64,000 nucleotides of DNA from contig NZ_JAMSLW010000002.1 of NCBI RefSeq assembly GCF_024643285.1, positions 62,001 through 126,000 on the forward strand. Reading direction: 5' to 3'. The translations under genes were made by a program, and so were the position numbers. Position 1 is the first letter of the stretch. Each line of letters begins with the position of its first letter. This document shows, piece after piece, positions 51,886-61,479 of the stretch. Source of the DNA: Parapedobacter lycopersici. GTDB lineage: Bacteria > Bacteroidota > Bacteroidia > Sphingobacteriales > Sphingobacteriaceae. The notes beneath the pieces are model-generated. The model searched no databases. It was not told where the DNA came from and saw nothing but the letters and a program-made list of their open reading frames with translations.

Positions 51886-53637
51886 CTACAAACGGTTTAA
51901 ATAAGGAGCCGGTATGTTATGGCGGGGAAGCCGTCCGATGCAGGGTTCAATGACCCCAAACGCGTTTTCACCCAGTATTTTTTTCTTTGACGACAGTGGC
52001 AGCCGCGAAAAGACCACCCAGCCCAGCTGCTGCCGCGGATCCCGCATCGGCAAGTCCGACCCATACAGGATGCGGTCATCCCCCACATGTGCCACCATGT
52101 ATTCGATAATGCCCAGCGGCACCGGTGTCAGCGTGATCTCCGCATACACATTGGCATACTTCTGCATGGCCGATATGGCCATATCGGCCATGGCATAACT
52201 GCCACCGGCATGGGCAATAACCCACCGCACACCCGGATACTTCGCTGCCAGTGTTTCTACCTCCAGTAAATCTGTCCGCGTCGGGTGGATCAGGGCATAC
52301 AGTCGGTTCTGTTCGCCGAATTTCCACCATATATCATACGAATGATGATGGTACTCCACACCGTAAAAATGATAGGGCTTCATCCCGATAATCCGTTTAT
52401 CCGCATATAAAGCAGGAATCATATCACCCAATTGCTGCTGTGTATAGTGGGTAGGGTCAAATGTACCCAGCCCCCAGAAGCCCTGGGGCGAATGGTCGAG
52501 TGTCTGCTGTACCAGCCGGTTACCGGCAACAGCATCGTTACTAACCACCCCAACCCAGCTCATGAAGCCACCGCCGATGCAGCCGATTTTCTTCATCATC
52601 GCAAAAATCCCATCCGGACCGCCATTTTCCATCCGGTATCCGGCGCCTCCGGCACCATTCAATCCTTCATGCAACATATGCATGTGCATATCTACCACCG
52701 GTACAGGCAGCGTCTGTCCACGGCGGACAGCCGTCATCAGCTCATCTTCCGAACGGTTCGTGTGAATGGCCGGTGGACGCAGTCCGCCCAACAGGCGGGT
52801 CAGGTTTCCCCCTGCTATTTTTGCACGTGCATCGGTCGGTATTCCCGCATAGTCGACGTAGCAACGATGGGCCCCTGCCGACATCGTGGGCGTATCCGAA
52901 GCAAAAATAAGCTGGTCGGTACATCCCTTTTTGTGCAGGTATTCCAGGCCTTCATTGATCTGAAAACGGTCAAAACTGATATGGAGGTTGGCATGCCGTT
53001 CCAGCAACGGCAACAGGTAGCGCTGTTCAATCCAGTTGGTGTTTGTGATCAGCAATGGAATGGATGTATACCGATTCAGAAACTGATTCAGCGCAGGCCA
53101 GCCGCCCAATTCGGCAGCGGTCGTAATCGTCAGTATCCGCTGACTTTCCAGCCAGTCCAGCAATTCGTTGCTTGTTTCGGCCGTCCAGTCCCAGCCATTG
53201 GAAAGCGGATTGATCGTAACCGCCTTTACGCCATGTTCCCGCATGCTGGCACCCAGCGTTTCCGGGTCGGGAAATTCACCGGTATGGTGGGGTAATACAT
53301 TCCATATCGCAAAGAGGCGCGGATGTGGCCTTAGCATATCGCTGAGTTCGAGATTGGAATACATGGCATCATAAGCCACCGATAAGGTGTAGGCAACCAA
53401 TGCACCCGAAATTGAACAGTGGTCAAGCTCGCGTAGCAAATCATCCAACCGCCACTGCTCAGCGGGGTGTTTATACCGGCGCGGCCCGATACGGGTAAAC
53501 GCGTCAAAGAACAGCATGTCAGCTGCCGTATCGGAGGAAGTAAGCTGGCCCAGAAAAGATTCTGCAGGTAACATGGAAGCGCCCAAAAGCGCAATGGAAT
53601 TCTGTTTAATAAAGTGGCGTCTGGAGTAATGAATCAT
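51886..53637 (-). CDS. Double amidohydrolase-fold protein with Tat-like leader
   Basis: A 583-residue protein made of two amidohydrolase-2-like TIM barrels. The C-terminal half (310-560) keeps a complete set of likely metal ligands: HMH at 318-320 in VVDMHMHMLHE, His476 in VIAHAGGSYA and Asp528 in ILYGSDLPMRD. The N-terminal half (42-290) has the frame of the fold, 'FFDAFTRIGPRR', 'LIFASDTPTMSAG', 'IAGGNLTRLLGG', but lacks the HxH pair, so it is probably non-catalytic. The leader MIHYSRRHFIKQNSIALLGA has a twin-arginine motif and lacks a lipobox. Lactonase or decarboxylase activity on a uronate-derived sugar is possible but not shown. It is downstream of susD, after a hairpin. Confidence 0.82.
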   Translation of the reverse strand: MIHYSRRHFIKQNSIALLGASMLPAESFLGQLTSSDTAADMLFFDAFTRIGPRRYKHPAEQWRLDDLLRELDHCSISGALVAYTLSVAYDAMYSNLELSDMLRPHPRLFAIWNVLPHHTGEFPDPETLGASMREHGVKAVTINPLSNGWDWTAETSNELLDWLESQRILTITTAAELGGWPALNQFLNRYTSIPLLITNTNWIEQRYLLPLLERHANLHISFDRFQINEGLEYLHKKGCTDQLIFASDTPTMSAGAHRCYVDYAGIPTDARAKIAGGNLTRLLGGLRPPAIHTNRSEDELMTAVRRGQTLPVPVVDMHMHMLHEGLNGAGGAGYRMENGGPDGIFAMMKKIGCIGGGFMSWVGVVSNDAVAGNRLVQQTLDHSPQGFWGLGTFDPTHYTQQQLGDMIPALYADKRIIGMKPYHFYGVEYHHHSYDIWWKFGEQNRLYALIHPTRTDLLEVETLAAKYPGVRWVIAHAGGSYAMADMAISAMQKYANVYAEITLTPVPLGIIEYMVAHVGDDRILYGSDLPMRDPRQQLGWVVFSRLPLSSKKKILGENAFGVIEPCIGRLPRHNIPAPYLNRL

Positions 53638-53671
53638 TTGAGCATGTATCGGATTACAAATTGGGCAATGT

Positions 53672-53701
53672 AAGTGCCGGCCTGATCACAGGCCGGCACT
53701 T
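53672..53701 (-). promoter_or_regulatory. Intercistronic stem-loop after SusD (module b)
   Basis: A perfect 12-bp stem AAGTGCCGGCCT/AGGCCGGCACTT (53672-53683 with 53690-53701), 6-nt loop. Minus-strand bases after it are ACATTG, so there is no T-tract. It lies between the susD stop and the amidohydrolase start, the same relative place as the stem-loop at 45362-45395. Confidence 0.6.
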
Positions 53702-53735
53702 TACAATTACAAGCAATATAACCAATTATTTATCA

Positions 53736-55325
53736 TTAATTTGTCGGTGTTGGGAATAAATCGAGCGGCTTTGCATCCCACCATACGCGCGTATAATTGG
53801 CATCGGGACCGTTTAGTAATTCCCGTGCAGCCTCCACAGCAACCGCGTTCGTGGAGATTTCCCCGGTGGTAAACATCAACCTGCGCATCATTCCGGTGGT
53901 TGGAATATCCGGATTCAGTGAATTGATAATGGCGTACCCACGCGGATAACCTGTCCGCCGGCGCTCGGCCCACGCTTCCTTTCCATCCGGATAAAGCGCG
54001 ATCCACTTTTGCGTAATAATCTGCTCAAGCTGGGTTTCAAAGCCGGCCCCCGACTGATAAACCACAGGAATGTCCGTCATAGCCGGGCTATTCCATTGAT
54101 CGGCCAGCGGCATCGGGGTGTTGGTACTGCTAAGGTAAGCGTCAACTTCCGTCGGCGTGGCTTCCGTCCATTGTTCCAATGAAAGCCGGACCCCCTCGTT
54201 ATACAGATCCTGGGAGGTTCCACCCATATTCCAGCCCCGCAATGCGCCCTCGGCGCGGAGAAAATATACCTCGGCCACAGACATCACCACATTAGGCAGG
54301 TTGGCTCCGCCGTCAATAATCGGCAACCATTTCGTATCCACAAAAGAATGGGTGTCGTTGATGGTACCATCCGCTTTTTCAACCGCCGGCAACCCGTTGC
54401 GTAACCCCTTGTAGCCATCGGTTCCGCCTAATCTTCCTCCTGCTTCGTTAAAATAGGCATCTAACCGTGGATCATTGTATCCGGCAAGCACGCTGTTCAT
54501 GGCGGCGCTCATCCGGAATTCATTGATATAGGTCCACGTCGCAAGGCCGTTAATGGAATTAATCGTAGAAAGCACACCGGCATTGTCCTCGTTGGTCATC
54601 ATAACGCCGGCGGCAATCGCTTTCTCCGCCTCGCTCTGCGCCAGCGCCGGATCTGCATAAACAATCCGCATAGCCAGCCGCAGCCGTAGGGAGTTGGCAA
54701 ACGTAAGCCACTTACCTGCATTCCCGCCATACATCTGATCGTGGTTACCGAATGCCTGTGCTGTCTGGTTCTGCTCAAGTACGGCGACAGCTTCATCCAA
54801 CGTAACAAAAAAGTCCTTGTACACCGCCTCCTGTGAATCGTAAGCCACGCTGGTTTCGCTGTTGCCAAACTGGCTATACATAATCGGTCCAAAATAATCA
54901 GTTACCCGGTGGTACATCTCTACCCGCCATATTTTCGCTATTGCGTTTTCTACCGGCATGGCTTGCTGTTCCGTAAACTGCTCCACCTGATACAGCTGGG
55001 GTGCAGTGGATGCGTAGAAATAATTAAATGCGATGTTCGTCCATGCGGCGGTTTCGGAAAACTGGTCGGAATTAAAGTTCCGGTGCGTCGTCGCAAAATA
55101 TTGCGCATAAATGTCAGCATACAAATTCTGCCCTACCTGATACTGCCCGCACATGGCCGTATACTGTGCCTGTGCGAAAGCCTGTCCCAATAACGATTCA
55201 TCCATGATGAGTACATCTTTGGGCGTATTGATATCTTCAAAATTCTTGGTACAGGCACTTAACCCAATCCCGACGGATAGCATCAGGTATATCGGTTTCA
55301 GCCATTGAATTTTAGTTGTTTTCAT
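53736..55325 (-). CDS. SusD/RagB family outer-membrane lipoprotein (module b)
   Basis: A 529-residue lipoprotein. ATG 55325 is chosen since it gives a normal signal peptide (MKTTKIQWLKPIYLMLSVG) with lipobox LSAC; ATGs at 55331 and 55358 also exist in frame. Blocks shared with the module (c) SusD: 'ENAIAKIWRVEMYHRVTDYFG', 'TSVAYDSQEAVYKDFFVTLDE', 'YFLRAEGALRGWNMGGTSQD', 'ALYPDGKEAWAERRRTGYPR', and the C-terminal WWDAKPLDLFPTP. It sits on the cell surface as the glycan-binding partner of the SusC at 55379. The two SusD are paralogues along their whole length. Confidence 0.95.
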   Translation of the reverse strand: MKTTKIQWLKPIYLMLSVGIGLSACTKNFEDINTPKDVLIMDESLLGQAFAQAQYTAMCGQYQVGQNLYADIYAQYFATTHRNFNSDQFSETAAWTNIAFNYFYASTAPQLYQVEQFTEQQAMPVENAIAKIWRVEMYHRVTDYFGPIMYSQFGNSETSVAYDSQEAVYKDFFVTLDEAVAVLEQNQTAQAFGNHDQMYGGNAGKWLTFANSLRLRLAMRIVYADPALAQSEAEKAIAAGVMMTNEDNAGVLSTINSINGLATWTYINEFRMSAAMNSVLAGYNDPRLDAYFNEAGGRLGGTDGYKGLRNGLPAVEKADGTINDTHSFVDTKWLPIIDGGANLPNVVMSVAEVYFLRAEGALRGWNMGGTSQDLYNEGVRLSLEQWTEATPTEVDAYLSSTNTPMPLADQWNSPAMTDIPVVYQSGAGFETQLEQIITQKWIALYPDGKEAWAERRRTGYPRGYAIINSLNPDIPTTGMMRRLMFTTGEISTNAVAVEAARELLNGPDANYTRVWWDAKPLDLFPTPTN

Positions 55326-55378
55326 AATCATGTTCACTTTAGTGATGAGGATTCCCATTTTTTACTACGGTTAGCACA

Positions 55379-58300
55379 TTAAAAGTCAATACGAAGATTC
55401 AGCCCGTATGACCGTGTTGTGGGCGGCGGAAATGCCTGAAAGCCTTCCGAATCGGGCGATACGCCCTGCATCAGATCCGGCTCTATGCTATCGGATGCCC
55501 GATACAGGAAAAACAGGTTCCGGCCAACAAGGGAAACGTGGATGTTGGATATATGCGGACTTTTAAGGGGAATCGAATAGCCCAGTGTCAGTTCCCTCAG
55601 CCGGGTGTTGGTCGCCGATTCGACGAATGCTTCCCCAACCGGTGTATTTCTGCCCCCAATTCCTGTCCAGAATGTTTCGGCATCGATCGCGATGCTGTTT
55701 GGCGTACCATCTTCCAGCACAGCCGTTTCATTTGCAAACACATCCCGGCCAAACACCAAGCCGCCATTCCGGCCGACCAGCGTCTGTTCCGTAAGGCCCT
55801 GCGCAAACAGCATTGCATTGGTCATTGACACCAGTTCACCTCCCTGCCGGTGCTCAATCAACGCACTTAAACTAAAGTTCTTATAAGTAAACGACGTGGA
55901 GAGACCTCCCATCCAATCGGGATTGAAATTGGCAATCCGAACGGTCCTTCCCGCAGTAATGCGTGGCATACCGTTGGCATCCACAATAACGCGGTTCTGG
56001 TCGTCCCTGAGCCATCCCCTGGAGTAAATTTCGCCGAATGGCTTACCCTGCTCAATAACGAATTCCCGTACATAAGGGTCGTTACCAATAATAACCCGGG
56101 GGCGCTCGTCTGAAATTTCCGTCACCAGGTTCCGGTTCAGCGCCCAGTTCAGGCTCAGGTCCCAGCTAAAGTCGGCCGTTTTCACCGGCGTGCCTGTCAA
56201 TAAAGCCTCGATCCCTTTGTTCTCCACATTTCCACCATTGGTGAAATACTGGCTTGCTCCAGAGCCGACCGGCAATGCAACAGTAAACAGCTGATTGGAA
56301 GTATTGGTTTTATACGCAGTCAGGTCCAATCCGAGGCGATCGGCAAAAAACCGCATGTCTAAGCCGATTTCCGTAGATGTTGTCTTTTCAGGCACCAGCC
56401 GCTTATTGGGCAGGGTATTGCTGGTTTCAACAAATCCGCCATTCCCTCCCGGCCGGAAAGTAGCCGTACGGGCGAGCATATAAGGTGGCGCACTATTACC
56501 CACCTGGGCCCATGACGACCGTAACCGGGTAAATGAAATCGCATCCGGCATATCGATCAGGTCGGATAAAATGACGCTGAGACCGAGTGACGGGTAAAAA
56601 TACGAACGATTGTCAGCCGGCAATGTAGAGCTCCAGTCGTTACGGCCGGTCACATCAAAATAAATCGCATTTTTCCAGCTCACCTGCCCGAAAGCATACA
56701 GTGAATTGATGTTCATATTGTCACCCTGGTTGTAGCTGGAAACCACCTGAAGGGTATTTGACATCGCAAAAAAGTTGGGTACCAGCAGTGCCAGTCCGGT
56801 ATTGGAGCTGGTGGAGGTATTGCGCAGCGACTTCATGTTTCCGCCGACGTTTGCATTGATGTTCCAGTCGCTGTTCAATTGCTTATTGTAGCTCAGGAGG
56901 AAATCGCCGTTCCATTCCATAGCTTGTCCTTTACTGACACTAAAACGGCCATTTGGAGCCCTCACGAAGGTATCGTTATACAGCCGCTCTTCCGACGCCG
57001 TGTTTGACCCATCGTAAGCACCGCGGATCATCAACGACAGGTCGTCGGTAAACTGATACGACAATGAAGTCATCAATAAGGCACGCTCCCGGTCGTTCGT
57101 ATCCTGATTGCGGTACAGCGTCCAGTACGGATTGGCTCCCAGGGTTGATGACGGATTCCAGAAATCCTGGAGGTTAAGACCGCTTTCGCTGATAAATTCA
57201 AAATTCCTGGCATCGGACGTACGGATATTAGGCGGCATCATATATGCCTGCATAACTGGATTGAAATTGGCTGCTCCTTCCTGAAGCATGTTATCGATCG
57301 TTTGGTTGATGTACTCAACCTTGCTGTCAATTTTCAATTTTGGGGTGAGCTGGTTTCCGATCCGCAGCGATACATTGTGTCTTCCAAGGTCATTGCCCGG
57401 CAGAATACCTTTGGAGTTGGTATACGTGTAAGAAAATACGGTTTGGGTTTTTTCCCCGCCCGTACTGATCAACACATTGGTTGCCCAGTTATGACCGTTC
57501 TGGAATACATCCAGTTTATTATCAGGTTGGGGCAACAACGGGTATTGGGTTCCGGCCAGGTCGGTTCTTCTCGACCAATGCTCACCCTGCTGGCCTTCGA
57601 GCCTTGCTCCCCATGCGGATTCTGCGTGGGCCTGAAACACACCCCCGGCACCCTGTCCAAATTCATTCTGGAACTTAATGGGAATATACGGGTTTGTCAT
57701 CATATAGGTACTGCTCAGGCTGATGTCCGTTACCCCTGCCTGTCCCCGCTTGGTTTCAACGACAATGACGCCGTTCTGTGCAGCGCTGCCATACAACGCC
57801 GCCGCGTTCGGGCCTTTCAGAATATTAATGGATGCAATATTGTCGGAGCTCAGGTCCTGCGGGTTACCCCTAACCGGCACACCGTCCACCACATACAGCG
57901 GCTGACTGTCTCCGGAAATGGAGCGATTTCCCCGTAATACCACACGGGCAGCGGCACCGACGCCTCCACCGGATGAATTAATGGACATACCGGCCACTTT
58001 ACCCTGCAGTGAATTCATAATGTTCGGTTCGCGGGCCTTCGTCAATTGTTCCGTATCGACGCTTTGCGTGCTATAGGTCAACGACCTGGCCTGCCGCTCG
58101 ATACCCAGCGCCGTTACCACCACCTCTTCAAGCGCGGTGGAAGTAGCTTCCAGCACTACATTGATCGTTTGCTGCCCGTTAACGGGCACCTTCCGTGAAA
58201 CAAACCCAACATAGGAAAACACCAGTGTCCCGTTGTTGGGTGCGTTGATCGAATAATTGCCTGCTGCATCGGTGGTGGCACCTGTACTTGTGCCTTCAAG

Positions 58301-58534
58301 CGACACACTTACACCGGTAAGCGCGTTTCCGTCGGCACCCGTAACCCGTCCCCTGACAGCGCCGTTATCCTGCGCAGCGGCGGTTACGTATAGCCCGGTA
58401 GTCATCATAACCGACAGGAACAGGTAGAGACCTGCCTTGCGGAATGCACCGGAGTACAACCCCAGTCTGGTAAAAAACACGGACTCCCGATGTTTCTTAC
58501 AGCAGTACATCAAGGGAATAGTAAAAAAATTCAT
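55379..58534 (-). CDS. SusC/RagA family TonB-linked outer-membrane transporter (module b)
   Basis: A 1051-residue SusC-type protein. Signal segment 'AGLYLFLSVMMTTGLYVTAA' ending AQ, then CarboxypepD_reg ('AVRGRVTGADGNALTGVSV'), the plug with 'VVVTALGIERQARSLTYSTQ', 'NIMNSLQGKVAGMSINSSGG', 'PLYVVDGVPVRGNPQDLSSD' and 'INILKGPNAAALYGSAAQNG', and a barrel ending TRSYGLNLRIDF. It is clearly a paralogue of the module (c) SusC; the plug regions are nearly identical while barrel loops differ, as expected for transporters of related but different oligosaccharides. Its upstream gap is 332 bp and contains the shared block at 58764-58794; a new transcription start there is likely. Confidence 0.95.
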   Translation of the reverse strand: MNFFTIPLMYCCKKHRESVFFTRLGLYSGAFRKAGLYLFLSVMMTTGLYVTAAAQDNGAVRGRVTGADGNALTGVSVSLEGTSTGATTDAAGNYSINAPNNGTLVFSYVGFVSRKVPVNGQQTINVVLEATSTALEEVVVTALGIERQARSLTYSTQSVDTEQLTKAREPNIMNSLQGKVAGMSINSSGGGVGAAARVVLRGNRSISGDSQPLYVVDGVPVRGNPQDLSSDNIASINILKGPNAAALYGSAAQNGVIVVETKRGQAGVTDISLSSTYMMTNPYIPIKFQNEFGQGAGGVFQAHAESAWGARLEGQQGEHWSRRTDLAGTQYPLLPQPDNKLDVFQNGHNWATNVLISTGGEKTQTVFSYTYTNSKGILPGNDLGRHNVSLRIGNQLTPKLKIDSKVEYINQTIDNMLQEGAANFNPVMQAYMMPPNIRTSDARNFEFISESGLNLQDFWNPSSTLGANPYWTLYRNQDTNDRERALLMTSLSYQFTDDLSLMIRGAYDGSNTASEERLYNDTFVRAPNGRFSVSKGQAMEWNGDFLLSYNKQLNSDWNINANVGGNMKSLRNTSTSSNTGLALLVPNFFAMSNTLQVVSSYNQGDNMNINSLYAFGQVSWKNAIYFDVTGRNDWSSTLPADNRSYFYPSLGLSVILSDLIDMPDAISFTRLRSSWAQVGNSAPPYMLARTATFRPGGNGGFVETSNTLPNKRLVPEKTTSTEIGLDMRFFADRLGLDLTAYKTNTSNQLFTVALPVGSGASQYFTNGGNVENKGIEALLTGTPVKTADFSWDLSLNWALNRNLVTEISDERPRVIIGNDPYVREFVIEQGKPFGEIYSRGWLRDDQNRVIVDANGMPRITAGRTVRIANFNPDWMGGLSTSFTYKNFSLSALIEHRQGGELVSMTNAMLFAQGLTEQTLVGRNGGLVFGRDVFANETAVLEDGTPNSIAIDAETFWTGIGGRNTPVGEAFVESATNTRLRELTLGYSIPLKSPHISNIHVSLVGRNLFFLYRASDSIEPDLMQGVSPDSEGFQAFPPPTTRSYGLNLRIDF

Positions 58535-58763
58535 AATCTTCGGTCGTTTTAAGTTAATTAATAAAAAAACAGCTTTTAGTGAGGGCCTACCCCTGCAACC
58601 GCAGTCCGGGCTGGCAACCGGTTTCCCTGATTAGGCCGGGCATCTGATTTTCTTTCTTTTCATCAAGTGTATATTTATTGGTTAAATCCTATTACTTACG
58701 CGGACGGCGAGATGACCGCAAATCAAGTTACCTGGCTTTTCTAATGTTAAGACCAGCCAACTT

Positions 58764-58794
58764 GAAAAAATCCCATCAGCCTCTCATTTTTTAC
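58764..58794 (-). promoter_or_regulatory. Conserved block upstream of susC (module b)
   Basis: On the plus strand GAAAAAATCCCAT, 9 bases, ATTTTTTA. It matches the block at 50386-50419 and lies about 230 bp before the susC start, in the 332-bp gap 58535-58866. Nothing else in that gap was recognised apart from the TTTATTAATTAACTTAAAA leader next to the start codon (minus strand). Confidence 0.5.
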
Positions 58795-58866
58795 ATAAAG
58801 TAATTGCAGGACGCTGTGGGACTTCCGAAGAAAGATTAAAGCAACTTGATGAAAGGAGTGGTACTG

Positions 58867-60222
58867 TCAGTCGAAAATACCGGATATTTTACCGCCCCTT
58901 TCAACCATCCGGTTTAGTGCCAGCAGATTAAGCATGAGGTGACGGGGATGATGATAATGCTCGGCCCTGACCTGTTGAAACTCAGTCAGTTTTCTGTTAC
59001 CTGCCGAAATCCAGAAGGCATATTCCGGTTTTGCAAATTTATCCTGGACATATTGATACGTATCGTCAAAACACTGCTGTGCCCAGGTATCGCCCGTATG
59101 CTCCAGCAGGAAGAGTGTGCCGATCAGCACTTCTTCCTGCAGCCATAGCACCTTATCCACTTTCCAGGTATATTGGTCCACATGGTCAAGTGAGCGGAAA
59201 AATCCGCCATAAATACGATCAGCGGCAACCTTCACGTGCCGGCAAAATGCTGCGGAGGCGGTACGGAACAATGCCTGGTCTTTTTTCCGTCCGGCTTCAA
59301 ACATCACCATCCACAGGGTTTCAATGGCATGCCCCAGGTAGGAAAAATTGGCAAACGCATTATCCGGCCTGCTGAAGTCGTGATTCAGCAACTCATTCAT
59401 CAACCCATACTCGGGGTTTAGGTGGTGGTTCATGATGGCATCGACGCAGCGGCTCGCCAGCTGTTCAATTTCGGGGTCCTGGCGCTGCTCCAGGATCTGG
59501 GTAGCGGCACGCAAAAACACCATCCAGTGGCCGAGTACGCGCGGCCCCGGAACACGTGGTGCATCCGCCGACAAATAGTTGACATGATACGCGTAATCGG
59601 CTTGGTCATACCGCCGCAGGCAGTCCAGGACAATCTCCTTTGCCTGCTGATAATAGGCTTCGTCGCCCGAGGCACGTGCGAATTCAGCCAATCCCTCCGC
59701 AATGAACAGGTGGCCGTAGATATTGCCCTCACCCGACGCCTCCGTACCGGTACGGTTATAGGATGCCGGCCAAAACTCGCCGTCGGCAGGCGTATCCCGG
59801 ATAATGTGTTTAATGATAAAATCCTTTGACCCCGTTGCTGCCTTCAGGATAGCGGGATCCTGACCGAAGTTGTTATATAAAAAGGAATACGTCCAAAGTC
59901 CGCGCCCTTCATACCAAGCCGATTTGGCGTCTGATTTCCGTTCCCTGGTGATGATGTCCACATTACACATGAATCCGCCGTATTCGTGATCAATGACAAG
60001 TGCATCCATATTGGGGATAAACTGATCAAAAAGCGCTGTATGATACCGGTCACGGAGCTGTTTCAGTGTCATGGCGCCGAGGGTACCGATAACCGGATCG
60101 GTTGCGGGGGTAGCACCTGCGGCTTTCACAAAACCGCCCGGGAGACCGAACGCAAGCATACCCAGTCCCAACAGGGACTGCTGTTTAATGAAGCTGCGTC
60201 TTGAATATTCGATGTTGTTCAT
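58867..60222 (-). CDS. AGE-family (N-acylglucosamine 2-epimerase-like) protein, exported
   Basis: A 451-residue (alpha/alpha) barrel protein. The leader 'NNIEYSRRSFIKQQSLLGLG' has a twin-arginine-like motif and is followed by a hydrophobic segment, so the protein is probably exported, unlike the usual cytoplasmic AGE epimerases. Family blocks: 'VIDHEYGGFMCNVDIITRER', AWYEGRGLWTYSFLYNNFGQ, 'EASGEGNIYGHLFIAEGLAE', WLQEEVLIGTLFLLEHTGD, and the C-terminal AEHYHHPRHLMLNLLALNR, which holds the conserved His of the active-site funnel. AGE relatives epimerise GlcNAc or cellobiose or isomerise mannose. It is a tandem paralogue of 60229-61479, 6 bp away. Confidence 0.88.
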   Translation of the reverse strand: MNNIEYSRRSFIKQQSLLGLGMLAFGLPGGFVKAAGATPATDPVIGTLGAMTLKQLRDRYHTALFDQFIPNMDALVIDHEYGGFMCNVDIITRERKSDAKSAWYEGRGLWTYSFLYNNFGQDPAILKAATGSKDFIIKHIIRDTPADGEFWPASYNRTGTEASGEGNIYGHLFIAEGLAEFARASGDEAYYQQAKEIVLDCLRRYDQADYAYHVNYLSADAPRVPGPRVLGHWMVFLRAATQILEQRQDPEIEQLASRCVDAIMNHHLNPEYGLMNELLNHDFSRPDNAFANFSYLGHAIETLWMVMFEAGRKKDQALFRTASAAFCRHVKVAADRIYGGFFRSLDHVDQYTWKVDKVLWLQEEVLIGTLFLLEHTGDTWAQQCFDDTYQYVQDKFAKPEYAFWISAGNRKLTEFQQVRAEHYHHPRHLMLNLLALNRMVERGGKISGIFD

Positions 60223-60228
60223 ATGCTG

Positions 60229-61479
60229 TTATATTTGGTTTATATCCGCTGTATTGGCCAGAAAATCTGACACCCGGCCTTTTCTTTTCATGATTCGTCT
60301 TAATGACAATAAACCGAGCATCAGGTGCCTCGAATGATGATAAAATTCGACACGCTGCCGGTTTTCTGCCGCCAATGTCCGGTCGCCCGACGACACCCAG
60401 AACGCATAACCGGGTTTTACAAAGCCATGCTGTACATAACTGAATGTCTCTTCAACGCATTCCTTCGCCCAGGTGTCGTCCAGGTGTTCGACAAGGAAAA
60501 GCGAACCGATCAGTATTTCCTCATGCAGTCCGAGGATCTTGTCTGTCCGCCAGCGTTGGTCCTCAATGCCACTGAGGTATCCTAAATATCCACCGTAAAC
60601 CTCATCTTTGGCAACCGTCACATGATATTTAAATAATCGGGCAGCACGCAGAAACAGCGTGGCATCCTGTCGCCGCTCGGCTTCATACATCATCATCCAC
60701 AGCAGCTGGATGCCAATACCAAAATTGCAGCTATCCAGCCCTGAATCGGTAGTCGCTAACCGGTCAGGCACCCACACATCGTTGAGCAACCGCGATTCCG
60801 GATGTAAATGACGGTGCAGCACGTAGTCTATACATTGGTCTGTAATGCGCGTCATCTCCGCATCAGCCTCATGAGCCAGTGCCTGGCTGGCAGTCCATAG
60901 TATCACCATCCAATGGTTAAGGAACTGCCCGCCCGCAACATCCTTAAACGGCGCATACCGGTAATCCGCTGCCAGGCACACTTGCAGGCTTTTCCGTATC
61001 AGGTCCTTCCCCATCGTCCGATACACCGGCGCCGATATTGCCCTGCCGTATTCCAGTAATCCTTCCGCAATATACAGATTACCAAAAATATCCCCCTCAC
61101 CGGAAATCACGCTCCCGTCACGTGTAAATGACGCGGGGAAAAAACCGGTGCCTTCCGGTATGTGCGGCAGGATGAAATCTTTTGATCGGGTGGCAATCGT
61201 CAGGTAACGATCGTCCGCATCCAGCCGGTTATATAAGAAAGAATAGGTCCACATGCCCCTTCCCTCATACCAAGCCCGTTTATTGGTCGATAGCCTTGTT
61301 TTTGCAGCGATATCAAATTCACACATAAATCCGCCATATTGGCGATCCACCACAAACTCGTCCAGGTTCGGGATAAGGTGGTACATTAATTCCGCTTGAT
61401 ACCGTTCTGCCAGTTTTTCCGGACTGAATTGCCCGGTTAATCCGAAGGAAACCTGTCGTTGTCCGTTCATACCACACAT
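60229..61479 (-). CDS. AGE-family (N-acylglucosamine 2-epimerase-like) protein, second copy
   Basis: A 416-residue paralogue of the neighbouring AGE protein: 'VVDRQYGGFMCEFDIAAKTR', AWYEGRGMWTYSFLYNRLDA, 'VISGEGDIFGNLYIAEGLLE', 'GLHEEILIGSLFLVEHLDDT', 'RVEFYHHSRHLMLGLLSLRR'. It has no leader, so it is predicted cytoplasmic, in contrast to copy 1. The ATG at 61479 follows the stop codon of the M28 gene without any spacer; an ATG at 61470 is the alternative. One copy acting outside and one inside the membrane is a simple explanation for the duplication, but it is inference. Confidence 0.88.
   Translation of the reverse strand: MCGMNGQRQVSFGLTGQFSPEKLAERYQAELMYHLIPNLDEFVVDRQYGGFMCEFDIAAKTRLSTNKRAWYEGRGMWTYSFLYNRLDADDRYLTIATRSKDFILPHIPEGTGFFPASFTRDGSVISGEGDIFGNLYIAEGLLEYGRAISAPVYRTMGKDLIRKSLQVCLAADYRYAPFKDVAGGQFLNHWMVILWTASQALAHEADAEMTRITDQCIDYVLHRHLHPESRLLNDVWVPDRLATTDSGLDSCNFGIGIQLLWMMMYEAERRQDATLFLRAARLFKYHVTVAKDEVYGGYLGYLSGIEDQRWRTDKILGLHEEILIGSLFLVEHLDDTWAKECVEETFSYVQHGFVKPGYAFWVSSGDRTLAAENRQRVEFYHHSRHLMLGLLSLRRIMKRKGRVSDFLANTADINQI

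Noticed and set aside
53672-53701. Rho-independent terminator after susD
   Set aside because: The stem is strong, but no T-tract follows on the transcribed strand and the downstream genes continue the same locus; listed as an intercistronic stem-loop instead.
45404-58534. Composite transposon with the susCD pairs as repeats
   Set aside because: The pairs are diverged paralogues without terminal repeats, target duplications or transposase; ancient duplication explains them.
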